Shown here: piece by piece, positions 1 through 8,537 of the stretch
How positions within the stretch are numbered: the first letter of the stretch is position 1
Layout: every line of letters starts with the position of its first letter
Assembly (NCBI RefSeq): GCF_000745975.1
Contig: NZ_JQKJ01000030.1
Coordinates: forward strand, 1-45,139
DNA length: 45,139 nucleotides
Origin: Desulfobacter vibrioformis DSM 8776
Lineage (GTDB): Bacteria > Desulfobacterota > Desulfobacteria > Desulfobacterales > Desulfobacteraceae
Direction of reading: 5' to 3'
Notes under the pieces: generated by a model
Seen by the model: the letters and a program-made list of their open reading frames with translations, nothing else
What the model was told of the DNA's origin: nothing
Databases searched by the model: none
Program-made: the position numbers and the translations under genes

Positions 1-295
1 GAATGTACTTTGATTAAATTTGAAAAGGTATCGGCCATGAGAAAAAAAATCTCACTTTTAAAACTTGGCGTAACATCCTGTTATCAAAATGAATTTAAAT
101 GCGTCCCAAGTTATTTTACAAAAAAATATCTTTTTCAAAATAAAAAAAATTTAGGTATCTTAAATAAAGAATCGTAGCCCCCCCCCCCTTATCCCCCCCA
201 AAGGGGGGAGGAGGATGCCAAGGCATGGGCGGTTCCTGCTATCTTAAAATTCCCATCTTACGAGAAAGTTTTTTTCCCGTGAAATGTAACTGTAA
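1..295. other. AT-rich leader region without a convincing gene
   Basis: Very AT-rich DNA ahead of the transposase remnant. The only small frame is 46 codons (37-177, plus strand); it matches no family I recognise and I do not call it. Positions 178-188 are an 11-C run, followed by a C7-AAA-G6 hairpin (193-208) and a small ATGCC-AA-GGCAT palindrome (214-225). These are probably part of the damaged mobile-element boundary. Confidence 0.5.
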
Positions 296-1756
296 GTGAG
301 AATTTTTGCCGAATCTCAGGTACTCAAACGGTGGAATCTACAACAGACAGGAGAAAACAAGCATATTAAAATAACCGGAAAAGGAGAGAAAGCCCACTGG
401 AGTTTGCCATATAAAAAGGCAGAGGAAAAGGTCAATAACCCAATTTATGAACAACTGACTCAGGTTGGAATCACTGACTTGATGCAGTTTGTAAACAACA
501 AAACGGGTTTCATGGGTACTTTCACGCACACCCTCGATAGATATGTAAAGAGTGAGGCAGACGACTCTGTAATTTCAGCCTGTATTATTGCTTTAGCGAC
601 AAACCTCAGCCTGTCTATAATGTCTGACATCTCAGATTTAAACTTCAATACGCTGCATACGACCCTAAATAATTTCCTCCGCATAGAAACACTCAGAAAT
701 GCTAATGACTTAATAAGCAATGAAACTGCTTTGTTGCCGATATTCAAACATTACAATATTGAGGAGGATGCGGTGCACTCAAGTAGCGATGGACAGAAGT
801 TTGAAACCCAAGTTCACACCATCAACTCCAGGTATTCTTCGAAATATTTTGGATTCCGAAAGGGAATCACCGCTTGTTCCCTTGTTGCAAACCACGTCCC
901 TGTGAACACAAAAATTATCGGAGCCAATGAACATGAAAGCCACTTTGTTTTTGATCTGTTGCACAACAATACTACAGACATAGAACCTGAGATTCATTCA
1001 ACAGATACACATGGTGTGAATAATGTAAATTTTTGGACCCTTTATGCCTTTGGCTATCAATTTGCTCCTCGTTATAAAGACCTGAAAGGGCGTTCTGATA
1101 ACGGTCTCATCGGATTTAACTCAACCAGTCATTACCAAGATTTTTTATTGAAACCAAACCGCAAAGTGAAGGAATCCTTAGTCATCACTGAATGGCCGAA
1201 TATTCAAAGAATAATGGCATCCCTCGCCCTCAAAGAAACTACTCAAAGTATTATTATCCGTAAACTCAGTTCATATGAGAGAAAAAACAGAACCAAAAAG
1301 GCTATGTGGGAACTTGATAGCATTGTCAGGAGTCTATATATGCTATATTTTATTGATAACATCTCAGTTCGGCGTAACGTACAACGAGTGCTTAACCGTG
1401 GCGAGGCGTACCACCAACTCCGAAGGGCAATATCCCTTGCCAATTTTGGAAGACTAAAAGCGAGGACAGAGTTGGAACAGCAAATCTGGAATGAATGCGC
1501 TAGGCTTATTGCAAACTGTATTATCTTCTATAACGCAAACCTATTATCTATCTTACTGAGCATTAAAGAGAGAAATGGGCAGCACGATGAGGCTGACCTA
1601 ATCAAGAGGGTGTCTCCTGTGGCCTGGCAGCATATTAACCTCCGTGGCCGATATCAGTTTAAAAAACAGAAGCATCGTTTGGACTTAGAGAAAATAATTG
1701 ATTCGATCAGCGGACTTGGAATTGCGGAATTGAAGGCTAATTTGTTGTTCAACTAA
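296..1756 (+). pseudogene. Tn3-family transposase, C-terminal catalytic fragment
   Basis: This 486-codon frame matches the C-terminal half of Tn3-family TnpA; full-length proteins are close to 1000 residues. Catalytic DDE landmarks are visible: SSDGQ with Asp165, TDTHG with Asp237, and NRGEAYHQLRRAI with Glu370. The family-typical FAPRYKDLK (about 256-264) and SPVAWQHINLRGRY near the C-terminus are also present. The frame opens on GTG immediately after an in-frame TAA at 293-295, and no N-terminal DNA-binding half is visible upstream, so this is a truncated copy and probably inactive alone. No resolvase or 38-bp Tn3 terminal repeat was recognised. Base composition is more AT-rich than the metabolic genes downstream, consistent with acquired DNA. 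The family call is firm; pseudogene status is inferred from length. Confidence 0.85.
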
Positions 1757-1767
1757 ATGGCTTGTTG

Positions 1768-1817
1768 CAGATTTCGGGGGGATGGGCAAAAATCCCCATA
1801 ATGGACCCCGAAATCTG
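1768..1817. repeat. 12-bp perfect inverted repeat with nested hairpin
   Basis: CAGATTTCGGGG (1768-1779) is the exact reverse complement of CCCCGAAATCTG (1806-1817). Between them GGGGAT (1778-1783) can pair with ATCCCC (1792-1797). It begins 11 bp after the Tn3 fragment stop codon and lies about 70 bp before the IS3-type stump, so it is probably an insertion-sequence end or a transposon-associated terminator. No T-run follows. Confidence 0.6.
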
Positions 1818-1885
1818 AACCGGTTGCTAAGAGACACTTGACGTGCTAAAAGCCCGGTTCGATTTTCACCAGACAAAGGAGGTCC

Positions 1886-2041
1886 ATGAGAAAGAATTAC
1901 AGCGGAAAGTTCAAAGCAAAAGTTGCGGTTGAGGTGATTAAAGAACAGAACACGATTTCTGAGTGTTATCGCCGGCGAGTACGGCCACCACCTTTGCCGG
2001 TTATGAACGGGTACCTGCATCCTAAGCACTTATTTTTTTAA
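1886..2041 (+). pseudogene. IS3-family OrfA N-terminal stump
   Basis: The frame starts at ATG 1886 with a strong AAAGGAGG ribosome site (1875-1882). It begins MRKNYSGKFKAKVAVEVIKE, the typical start of IS3-family OrfA (helix-turn-helix transposase subunit, normally about 90-110 residues). After about 26 residues, at NTISE near 1963, the similarity ends. The frame then runs through Arg/Pro-rich sequence to a stop at 2039-2041, so only 51 codons remain. No OrfB follows. This is a truncated relic, apparently cut by deletion or by insertion of other DNA. The first 26 residues are recognisable; the origin of the tail is unknown. Confidence 0.7.
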
Positions 2042-2370
2042 GACTTTTTAGAGCCCCCAAATAGCCCTTCAATTCAGTGTTCAATAACAATTTGAACTTT
2101 GCAACTAGAAGACGGTAAATCCCGAAAATTCATCGGCATAGCGCTATACAAAGAAATCTGGTTGCAATATTTACATGAATGTTCGGATTAAAATAGTGTA
2201 ACGCCCCTCTCAATGCCGTTGACTTAAGACACCTCAAAGTATCAAGCTGGTTGCCTATATTCCAAGTGGAATTTTTTATTCTTTTTATTGAAATTACGTT
2301 CATATGTTCTGCCAGAATTGTTTGGATGAGAGTTTTTCCGAATTTTCTCACATGGATTCTCACACAAACT
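2042..2370. other. Intergenic stretch, no gene seen
   Basis: Low-complexity AT-rich sequence between the IS3 stump and the tRNA-Arg terminator. Frames on both strands are short and do not resemble proteins. I see no repeat or clear promoter here. Confidence 0.5.
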
Positions 2371-2402
2371 AAAAAAGCTCTTAGGGCAAAAACCCCAAGA
2401 GC
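2371..2402 (-). terminator. Rho-independent terminator after tRNA-Arg
   Basis: On the minus strand GCTCTTGGGG (2402-2393) can fold with CCCTAAGAGC (2386-2377). It is followed by six T residues (2376-2371), and lies about 12 bp past the tRNA CCA end. Confidence 0.8.
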
Positions 2403-2413
2403 CTTGTTATCAG

Positions 2414-2490
<77 letters not shown>

Positions 2491-2645
2491 AACAGAAAAG
2501 TCTTTTAACAAATACAGGTGTTTTTGGCAAGAAAAAAACTGACTAAAAACGAAATTATTGCACCTCCAGATGTATCCCGTGTATATGGTCCATCAGTTGC
2601 AACCAACGTAAATGGGCTCCCGAACCTTTTCTTGTCCGGGTAGTA

Positions 2646-4280
2646 TCAACACCCTTTGTCATTTAATCTTGCATAATTTCCTTCCCCTGCGTGGTCCAGC
2701 GCCAGTTTATACTGAAAACTGTCCGCCAGAGCCTGCCAGGAGGCTTCGATGATATCCGCGGAAACACCAACGGTTGAAAAGATATTGTCCCTATCCCGTG
2801 ACTCAATTAATACCCTTACTCTGGCATCAGTGCCGTCGGATCCATCAATAACACGAACCTTAAAATCCACCAGGTGAAGGTCTTTGACACCCGGATACAT
2901 GGCCGTCAATGCCTTTCTCAGGGCATTATCAAGGGCCGATACCGGACCGTCGCCTTCGGCTGAAGTGATTTCGGTTTCGTTCCCAACCCGGATCTTGATC
3001 ATGGCATGGGAATAACAGGGCCGTTCCTTGTCTTTCTCCACCACCACCCTGAAGGATTCCAGATCAAAATGGGACTGGTACTGCTCGGTGAGTCTTTCCA
3101 TGATCAGCTTAAGGGACCCTTCCGCCGTATCAAACTCATACCCGTAATTCTCCATCTCCTTGATGTTGTTGACAATCAAGGATTTTTTGGATTCGTCACT
3201 GCCCAGATCAACCCCAAGTTCCTTGGCCTTGTAGGTAATGTTGCTCTTGCCGGACTGCTCGGATACCAGTACCCGGCGGCGATTTCCCACAAATTCCGGG
3301 CTCATGTGTTCATAGGCTCTGGGGTTTTTCATGATGGCCGACACATGAACCCCGCCTTTATGCGTGAATGCAGAGCGCCCCACAAAGGGTCGGCTTGCCA
3401 CGGGCGGCATATTGGCTGTCTCCGATACAAACCTGGACAGATTCTGCAGCTTGGCCAGGTTTTTTTCACTGATACACGCCCTGTTCATTTTTAGTGCCAG
3501 GATGGGGATAAGCGCTGTGAGATCGGCATTTCCGCAGCGCTCTCCATATCCGTTCACAGTGCCCTGTACCATGATCGCACCGGCATGAACCGCGTTGATG
3601 GCATTGGCAACAGCCATGGCACAGTCATTATGGGTATGCACCCCGAAGATAACATCTTCATAATCTTTGAAATGCGCAATGGTTTCCCGGGTGATGGTGT
3701 CAATATCACAGGGGAGGCAGCCGCCGTTGGTGTCGCAAAGCACCAGACAGCGGGTCCCTCCTTTTAAAGCCGCGCCCAGCGTTTCCAACGCAAAACCGGG
3801 ATTGGCTTTATAACCGTCGTAAAAATGTTCGGCATCATAAAGCACTTCACGGCCCCGGGCCTTGAGATAGGATACGCTTTCGGTAATCATGGCAAGATTT
3901 TCTTCCCGGGTATTGTTCATGATGTCACTTACATGCAGGTCCCAGGATTTGCCGAAAATTGTAACCACAGGCGCACCTGAATCAATCAGCGCTTTGATGT
4001 TGCTGTCTTTTTCACAGGTTGAATTTTGTCTTCTTGTGGATCCGAATGCGCAGATTTTGGCCTGTTTGAACGGTGTGTCCCTGACCAGATCGAAAAAAGC
4101 CTGGGCCCCTGGATTGGAGCCGGGCCACCCCCCTTCAATGTAGTGGATCCCGGCATCATCCAGGCGCATGGCGATTTTAAGCTTGTCCCCGGGGGAAAAA
4201 AAAATATTCTCCCCCTGCATCCCGTCACGCAAGGTTGTGTCGTAGAGCAGGACTTTTTTCTTTGCTTTTACTGCATTCAT
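2646..4280 (-). CDS. cimA: (R)-citramalate synthase
   Basis: 544 residues. CimA condenses pyruvate with acetyl-CoA to (R)-citramalate, the first step of the threonine-independent route to 2-oxobutyrate and isoleucine. The N-terminal TIM-barrel (about 10-285) has the DRE-TIM metallolyase signatures DTTLRDGMQGE near residue 14 and HTHNDCAMAVANA followed by GTVNGYGERCGN. The C-terminal 150 residues form the LeuA-type dimer/allosteric domain where end-product feedback is expected. Length and the opening IEGGWPGSNP fit the long CimA subfamily rather than 2-isopropylmalate synthase. Its ATG overlaps the ilvN stop codon by 4 bp, so it is translationally coupled as the last gene of the ilv operon. 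No obvious terminator follows before tRNA-Arg. Confidence in CimA over LeuA is high but rests on family memory. Confidence 0.9.
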   Translation of the reverse strand: MNAVKAKKKVLLYDTTLRDGMQGENIFFSPGDKLKIAMRLDDAGIHYIEGGWPGSNPGAQAFFDLVRDTPFKQAKICAFGSTRRQNSTCEKDSNIKALIDSGAPVVTIFGKSWDLHVSDIMNNTREENLAMITESVSYLKARGREVLYDAEHFYDGYKANPGFALETLGAALKGGTRCLVLCDTNGGCLPCDIDTITRETIAHFKDYEDVIFGVHTHNDCAMAVANAINAVHAGAIMVQGTVNGYGERCGNADLTALIPILALKMNRACISEKNLAKLQNLSRFVSETANMPPVASRPFVGRSAFTHKGGVHVSAIMKNPRAYEHMSPEFVGNRRRVLVSEQSGKSNITYKAKELGVDLGSDESKKSLIVNNIKEMENYGYEFDTAEGSLKLIMERLTEQYQSHFDLESFRVVVEKDKERPCYSHAMIKIRVGNETEITSAEGDGPVSALDNALRKALTAMYPGVKDLHLVDFKVRVIDGSDGTDARVRVLIESRDRDNIFSTVGVSADIIEASWQALADSFQYKLALDHAGEGNYARLNDKGC

Positions 4281-4768
4281 TTTCCGTTCTCCCTGCCCAG
4301 GGCAATGGTGCCTGTGGAGGCAATTTCAACAATTCCCATGGGCTTCATCAGCTCAACAAACGCATTGATTTTGCCGGAATCACCTGATACTTCCACGATA
4401 AAGTGTGAGGCACCTACATCAACGATCTTGGATCTGAAAATATCAACCATACGCATAATTTCAGCCCGTTTTTCAGTTTTTGCATGAACCTTGATCAGCG
4501 CAAGCTCACGTTCCACATATTCTTTTTGCGTTAAATCGTTAACCGTTATGACATTGATCAACTTATGCAGCTGCTTTTTGATCTGTTCGATGATGTGCGC
4601 GTCGCAGAAGGTGACCATGGTGATAACGGAAACCCGGGGATCTGCTGTTTTTGCCACGCTTAAAGAATCAATGTTAAACCCGCGGCCGGAGAACAGTCCT
4701 GAAATCCGGGACAGCACACCCGGTTCATTGTCCACAAGAATTGATAAAATGTATCTGTTTGTTTCCAT
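4277..4768 (-). CDS. ilvN: Acetolactate synthase small (regulatory) subunit
   Basis: 163 residues, the normal size for IlvN/IlvH. The N-terminal ACT domain opens with RYILSILVDNEPGVLSRISG (about 5-24), where valine feedback binding is known to occur in the family. The C-terminal half carries the VERELALIKV segment typical of the acetolactate synthase small subunit. It binds and stimulates IlvB and confers valine sensitivity. AAAAGGA lies about 9 nt before the ATG. It starts 14 bp after ilvB ends and overlaps cimA by 4 bp. Confidence 0.95.
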   Translation of the reverse strand: METNRYILSILVDNEPGVLSRISGLFSGRGFNIDSLSVAKTADPRVSVITMVTFCDAHIIEQIKKQLHKLINVITVNDLTQKEYVERELALIKVHAKTEKRAEIMRMVDIFRSKIVDVGASHFIVEVSGDSGKINAFVELMKPMGIVEIASTGTIALGRENGK

Positions 4769-4782
4769 ATCAATTATCCTTT

Positions 4783-6477
4783 TTAAACCAGAAGCATGTC
4801 AGTGATGGCCCCGCCAGCCGGAACCATGGGATAGACCGATTCTTCACGTTCGACAATAAATTCCATGATCACGGTACCCGGTGTATTCAAGCCCATTTCA
4901 AGGGTCTGGGTCACCTTGGCCGGATCATCGCACCTGAAACCCGTTGCCCCGTATGCATCGGCAAGTTTCACAAAATCGGGCTGGGCCTCCATATTGGTGT
5001 CTGCATATACTTTATTGTAGAAAAGTTCCTGCCACTGGCGCACCATTCCAAGATACCGGTTGTTTAAAATGACAATTTTTACATCCAGTTTTTCAGCTAC
5101 AGCCGTCATCAGTTCCTGGGAATTCATCTGGATTGAGCCGTCACCTGCCACACAGACAACTAATTTGTCAGGGGCTCCTGCCTTGGCACCTATGGCTGCG
5201 GGAAGACCAAACCCCATAACACCAAGACCGCCGGATGTTATAAAATGGTTGGGTTTCTCAAAATGATAATACTGGGCAGCCCACATCTGGTTCTGCCCCA
5301 CTTCCGTGGTGACAATGGCGTTGCCTTTGGTGATCTCATACAGTTTTTCAACCACATATTGCGGCTTGATGGTATCAAAGGACTGGTCGTATTTTAAGGG
5401 TGTCAGCTGTTTCCACTCGTTGATGCGGTTAAGCCATGCTTCCCGGTCCTTCATAAAATTTTCAGGTGCTTCTTTTTCCATAAGTCCGGCAATATCTGCC
5501 AGAGCCATTTTGCAGTCCCCTACAATGGGGCAGTCAACTTCAACATTCTTGTGGATGGATGTGGGGTCAATGTCGATCTGAATGACTTTTGCGTCAGGGG
5601 CAAATTTTTCAAGGTTACCGGTTACACGGTCATCAAACCGGACACCCGCCGCAAAAATCAGGTCACTGTGGCCAATGCTCATGTTGGCCCGGTAGGTGCC
5701 GTGCATGCCTAGCATGCCAAGCCAATTGGCATCAGATCCGGGAAAGGCCCCAAGTCCCATCAGGGATGCCGTAACAGGGAGGTTGGCAAATTTTGCAATC
5801 CGGGTAAATTCCTGGCTTGCCCCGGATAAAATAACGCCGCCGCCGGCAAACATTACAGGCCTGCGGGCTTCTTTGATCATTTTTACAGCCGTTGTCATCT
5901 GTTTTTTATTGGGCTTGTAATTGGGCTTGTAGGTATTCATTTTCACAGGGCCCGGCATCTGAAAATCAATTATTGCCTGGACAACATCCTTGGGCAGATC
6001 CACCAGCACCGGGCCGGGACGTCCGGACCCGGCAATGAAAAAGGCTTCCTGGATGATCTCCGCAAGCTTGCTTGGATCCTTGACCAGGTAGTTGTGTTTG
6101 GTGCAGGGGCGGGTGATGCCGACAATGTCCACTTCCTGGAAGGCATCGTTGCCGATAAGGCCTGTGGGCACCTGGCCTGTAAAGACCACGATGGGAATGG
6201 AGTCGCAATGGGCCGATGCCAGTCCTGTTACAGCATTTGTGGCACCGGGTCCCGAGGTTACAAGTGCGACGCCTGTGGTTTTATGCGTCCTTGCATAGGC
6301 ATCGGCCATGTGAACAGCGCCCTGTTCGTGGCGCACCAGAACATGGCGCAGGTCATCATGTTTAAGAATTTCATCATGGATATCAATGGTGGCACCGCCG
6401 GGATATCCAAAAATAGTGTCAACACCCTGTGCCTTTATCATATGAATGAGGATCTGAGCCCCTGTGAGTTTCATCAT
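4783..6477 (-). CDS. ilvB: Acetolactate synthase large (catalytic) subunit
   Basis: 564 residues. This ThDP-, FAD- and Mg-dependent enzyme condenses two pyruvates to 2-acetolactate (Val/Leu path), or pyruvate with 2-oxobutyrate to 2-aceto-2-hydroxybutyrate (Ile path). The N-terminal domain has GYPGGATIDIHDE, RHEQGAVHMADAYAR (ThDP-activating Glu) and TSGPGATNAVTG. The middle FAD-type domain includes GMLGMHGT. The C-terminal ThDP domain has the GDGSIQMN...NN metal motif. Two adjacent ATGs are possible; AAAGGAG (6487-6481) lies 3 nt from the first and 6 nt from the second, so translation may begin at 6474. It lies 8 bp after ilvD, in the same operon. Confidence 0.95.
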   Translation of the reverse strand: MMKLTGAQILIHMIKAQGVDTIFGYPGGATIDIHDEILKHDDLRHVLVRHEQGAVHMADAYARTHKTTGVALVTSGPGATNAVTGLASAHCDSIPIVVFTGQVPTGLIGNDAFQEVDIVGITRPCTKHNYLVKDPSKLAEIIQEAFFIAGSGRPGPVLVDLPKDVVQAIIDFQMPGPVKMNTYKPNYKPNKKQMTTAVKMIKEARRPVMFAGGGVILSGASQEFTRIAKFANLPVTASLMGLGAFPGSDANWLGMLGMHGTYRANMSIGHSDLIFAAGVRFDDRVTGNLEKFAPDAKVIQIDIDPTSIHKNVEVDCPIVGDCKMALADIAGLMEKEAPENFMKDREAWLNRINEWKQLTPLKYDQSFDTIKPQYVVEKLYEITKGNAIVTTEVGQNQMWAAQYYHFEKPNHFITSGGLGVMGFGLPAAIGAKAGAPDKLVVCVAGDGSIQMNSQELMTAVAEKLDVKIVILNNRYLGMVRQWQELFYNKVYADTNMEAQPDFVKLADAYGATGFRCDDPAKVTQTLEMGLNTPGTVIMEFIVEREESVYPMVPAGGAITDMLLV

Positions 6478-6485
6478 GCACTCCT

Positions 6486-8156
6486 TTATTTAAATACGGC
6501 ACCGTTGCCGGCAGATGTCACCATCCTGGCATAACGGGCCATATAACCTTTTTTGATTTTAGGTTCAGGTTTTTTCCAGTCTGCTTTTCGCAATGCCTGT
6601 TCATCTTCAGACACCAGCAGTTCAATGGCTTTGTTTGGAATATCAATGCGGATCTGATCGCCTTCAAGAACAAGGGCAATCAGTCCTCCCTGGGCGGCTT
6701 CCGGAGATACATGGCCGATGCTGGCGCCTTTGGTGCCGCCGGAAAACCGGCCGTCTGTGATCAGGGCACACCGGTCATCAAGCCCCATGCCTGCAATGGC
6801 TGATGTGGGGGTGAGCATCTCGCGCATGCCCGGACCGCCGGCCGGTCCCTCGTACCGGATCACGATGACATCGCCCGGATTGATCTGCCGCGCCATGATC
6901 GCGGTGGTGGCATCTTCTTCACAATCAAATACCCGTGCAGGACCCTGGTGGGTCATCATTTCAGGCAGAACCGCAGATTGTTTGACCACGCAGCCTTCGG
7001 GTGCAATGTTGCCAAACAATACAGCAAGTCCGCCTTCCTTATGATAGGGGTCGTTCACCGGCCGGATAACATCAGGGTATTTCACCCGGACGTTTTCAAG
7101 GTTTTCTTTAATGGTTTTGCCTGTGGCTGTCACAAGGCCTGTGTCGATCATGTTGTTGTCACTAAGTTCCTTCATCACGGCCTGGATACCGCCGGCAGCG
7201 TCAAGGTCTTCAATATGGTCTTTCCCGCCGGGGCTTAAGGAGCATAAATGGGGGGTTTTTTTACTCACTTCATTAATCAAATCCAGCGGGATATCCACAC
7301 CTGCCTCGGCAGCAACCGCTTTGAGATGCAGGACTGTATTGGTGGAGCAGCCCAATGCCATATCCACGGCCAGGGCATTCATAAATGCCTGTCTGGTCAT
7401 GATTTTGTCCGGGGTAATGTTGTTTTCCACCAAAGAGAGAATCTGCATGCCGGCAGCCTTTGCCAGGCGCAGCCGGCTGGACATGGGCGCCGGAATGGTG
7501 CCGTTGCCGGGCAGCCCCATGCCGATGGCTTCGGTAAGGCAGTTCATGGAGTTGGCCGTGAACATGCCTGAACAGGACCCGCAGGTTGGGCAGCCCCCGT
7601 TTTCCATTTCCAAAAGCTCTTCTTCGGTCATTTTGCCGCTTTGGACTGCACCTACAGCCTCGAATATGGTGATCAGGTCGATTTTCTTTGACCGGTCATG
7701 GGGGTGGCGGCCTGCCAGCATGGGGCCGCCGCTGACAAAAATGGCCGGAATGTTGAGCCGTGCTGCGGCCATCAGCATGCCCGGAACAATTTTATCGCAA
7801 TTGGGCACCATGACAATACCGTCAAAGGGGTGGGCCGTGGCAACCACTTCAATGCTGTCGGCAATGAGTTCCCTTGATGCCAGTGAATAGTGCATGCCGA
7901 TATGGTTCATGGCAATACCGTCACATACGCCGATGGTGGAAAACTCCATGGGCGTGCCGCCGGCCATGGAGATACCGGCCTTGACGGCTTTGACAATGCT
8001 GTCCAAGTGCATGTGGCCCGGGATCAGTTCATTGGCGGAATTGGCAATCCCGATCAGGGGCCGGTCAAGTTCAATGTCTGTGTATCCCAAGGCTTTCAGC
8101 AGGCCCCGGTGGGGTGCCCTTGCCACGCCCTGTGTTGCAATGCAGCTTCTTCTCAT
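6486..8156 (-). CDS. ilvD: Dihydroxy-acid dehydratase
   Basis: 556 residues, standard for IlvD. It dehydrates 2,3-dihydroxy-isovalerate and 2,3-dihydroxy-3-methylvalerate to the 2-oxoacids that precede Val/Leu and Ile. Iron-sulfur ligand motifs are visible: [11 protein letters not shown] (about 117-127) and [19 protein letters not shown] (about 187-205). SDGRFSGG-type catalytic serine sequence appears as [11 protein letters not shown] near the C-terminus. It is the first structural gene of ilvD-ilvB-ilvN-cimA. Its ribosome site (TAGGAG, near 8173-8168) lies immediately after the attenuator T-run, so expression should depend on terminator readthrough. ilvC and ilvE, needed to complete the path, are not in the window. 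Confidence 0.97.
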   Translation of the reverse strand: MRRSCIATQGVARAPHRGLLKALGYTDIELDRPLIGIANSANELIPGHMHLDSIVKAVKAGISMAGGTPMEFSTIGVCDGIAMNHIGMHYSLASRELIADSIEVVATAHPFDGIVMVPNCDKIVPGMLMAAARLNIPAIFVSGGPMLAGRHPHDRSKKIDLITIFEAVGAVQSGKMTEEELLEMENGGCPTCGSCSGMFTANSMNCLTEAIGMGLPGNGTIPAPMSSRLRLAKAAGMQILSLVENNITPDKIMTRQAFMNALAVDMALGCSTNTVLHLKAVAAEAGVDIPLDLINEVSKKTPHLCSLSPGGKDHIEDLDAAGGIQAVMKELSDNNMIDTGLVTATGKTIKENLENVRVKYPDVIRPVNDPYHKEGGLAVLFGNIAPEGCVVKQSAVLPEMMTHQGPARVFDCEEDATTAIMARQINPGDVIVIRYEGPAGGPGMREMLTPTSAIAGMGLDDRCALITDGRFSGGTKGASIGHVSPEAAQGGLIALVLEGDQIRIDIPNKAIELLVSEDEQALRKADWKKPEPKIKKGYMARYARMVTSAGNGAVFK

Positions 8157-8178
8157 TTTTTTAAAAGTCTCCTAAAAG

Positions 8179-8221
8179 CAAAAAAGCCGTTACCTGCCCC
8201 CCTTCGGGGCTGGTAACGGCT
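8179..8221 (-). terminator. Attenuator (intrinsic terminator) of the ilv operon
   Basis: On the minus strand AGCCGTTACC (8221-8212) pairs perfectly with GGTAACGGCT (8194-8185). An inner GC-rich stem GCCCC/GGGGC encloses the loop, and a run of T follows toward 8179. It lies between the Ile/Val/Leu-rich leader frame and the ilvD ribosome site, the position of a transcription attenuator. The stem also has a T-run on the plus strand, so it could work in both directions. Confidence 0.88.
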
Positions 8222-8247
8222 TTTTTTCATTAATCTTATTTAAGCCA

Positions 8248-8334
8248 CTAATCGCCCCTTCGCCAGGAGGTGACAATAATCACCTCCACGATAATAAGGA
8301 CCACCAGGCTGTTAATAATATTTGTATTGATCAT
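8248..8334 (-). CDS. ilv operon leader peptide (attenuation)
   Basis: A 28-codon frame from ATG 8334-8332 to TAG 8250-8248 encodes 7 Ile, 5 Val and 2 Leu, half of all residues. These are clustered in ...NSLVVLIIVEVIIVTSW. A weak AAGAG ribosome site lies 8 nt upstream. The terminator stem begins 26 bp past its stop codon. This is the layout of ilv attenuators in enteric bacteria: when branched-chain aminoacyl-tRNAs are scarce, the ribosome stalls in the Ile/Val codons, an alternative RNA fold forms and the terminator is avoided. Function is inferred from composition and position, both of which are very specific. The exact antiterminator pairing was not modelled. Confidence 0.88.
   Translation of the reverse strand: MINTNIINSLVVLIIVEVIIVTSWRRGD
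8266..8287 (-). promoter_or_regulatory. Leader pause hairpin inside the ilv leader peptide
   Basis: GGAGGTGA (8266-8273) and TCACCTCC (8280-8287) form an 8-bp perfect stem with a 6-nt loop over the Val-Glu-Val-Ile-Ile-Val-Thr-Ser codons. A stalled ribosome would melt it. In classical attenuators the first leader hairpin pauses RNA polymerase and synchronises it with translation; that role is inferred here. Confidence 0.65.
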
Positions 8335-8362
8335 AATATTTACTCTTAATTAATAAAGATTA

Positions 8363-8389
8363 ATTATATATAAATAACATTAATGTCAA
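8363..8389 (-). promoter_or_regulatory. Sigma-70-type promoter of the ilv operon
   Basis: The minus strand has a consensus -35 TTGACA (8389-8384). TATAAT (8368-8363) follows at a short 15-bp spacing, or the overlapping TAATTA (8366-8361) at the standard 17 bp. Transcription would start near 8355, just upstream of the leader peptide. Confidence 0.6.
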
Positions 8390-8457
8390 GAAAAAATAAA
8401 ACCGTCACCCAATTAAAATTTCCACATGACAGACAGTCAATATAAACGAATTAGGGT

Positions 8458-8487
8458 TTGACATTCAAACAGGCAGATAGTTATATT
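8458..8487 (+). promoter_or_regulatory. Sigma-70-type promoter of the hybrid kinase operon
   Basis: TTGACA (8458-8463), 18-bp spacer, TATATT (8482-8487). It lies about 50 bp before the kinase ATG and is divergent from the ilv promoter. Confidence 0.6.
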
Positions 8488-8537
8488 ATTTTCACATCCG
8501 CTCTTAATGCCTTAAATTTAAATTGATACAAAACAAC

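Noticed and set aside
37-177. 46-codon plus-strand frame
   Set aside because: Low complexity, AT-rich, no ribosome site and no recognisable similarity.
178-225. C-run and C/G hairpin as a regulatory terminator
   Set aside because: No gene ends here and there is no T-run after the stem; it may be sequence noise or mobile-element debris.
2535-2560. TGACTAAAAA near the tRNA-Arg promoter as a third copy of the 17-bp enhancer
   Set aside because: Only the first ten bases match and there is no sigma-54 promoter or TTATCC flank.
7111-7890. 259-codon plus-strand frame opposite ilvD
   Set aside because: It is antisense to a gene with clear conserved motifs, has no family resemblance, and arises from codon bias of the real gene.
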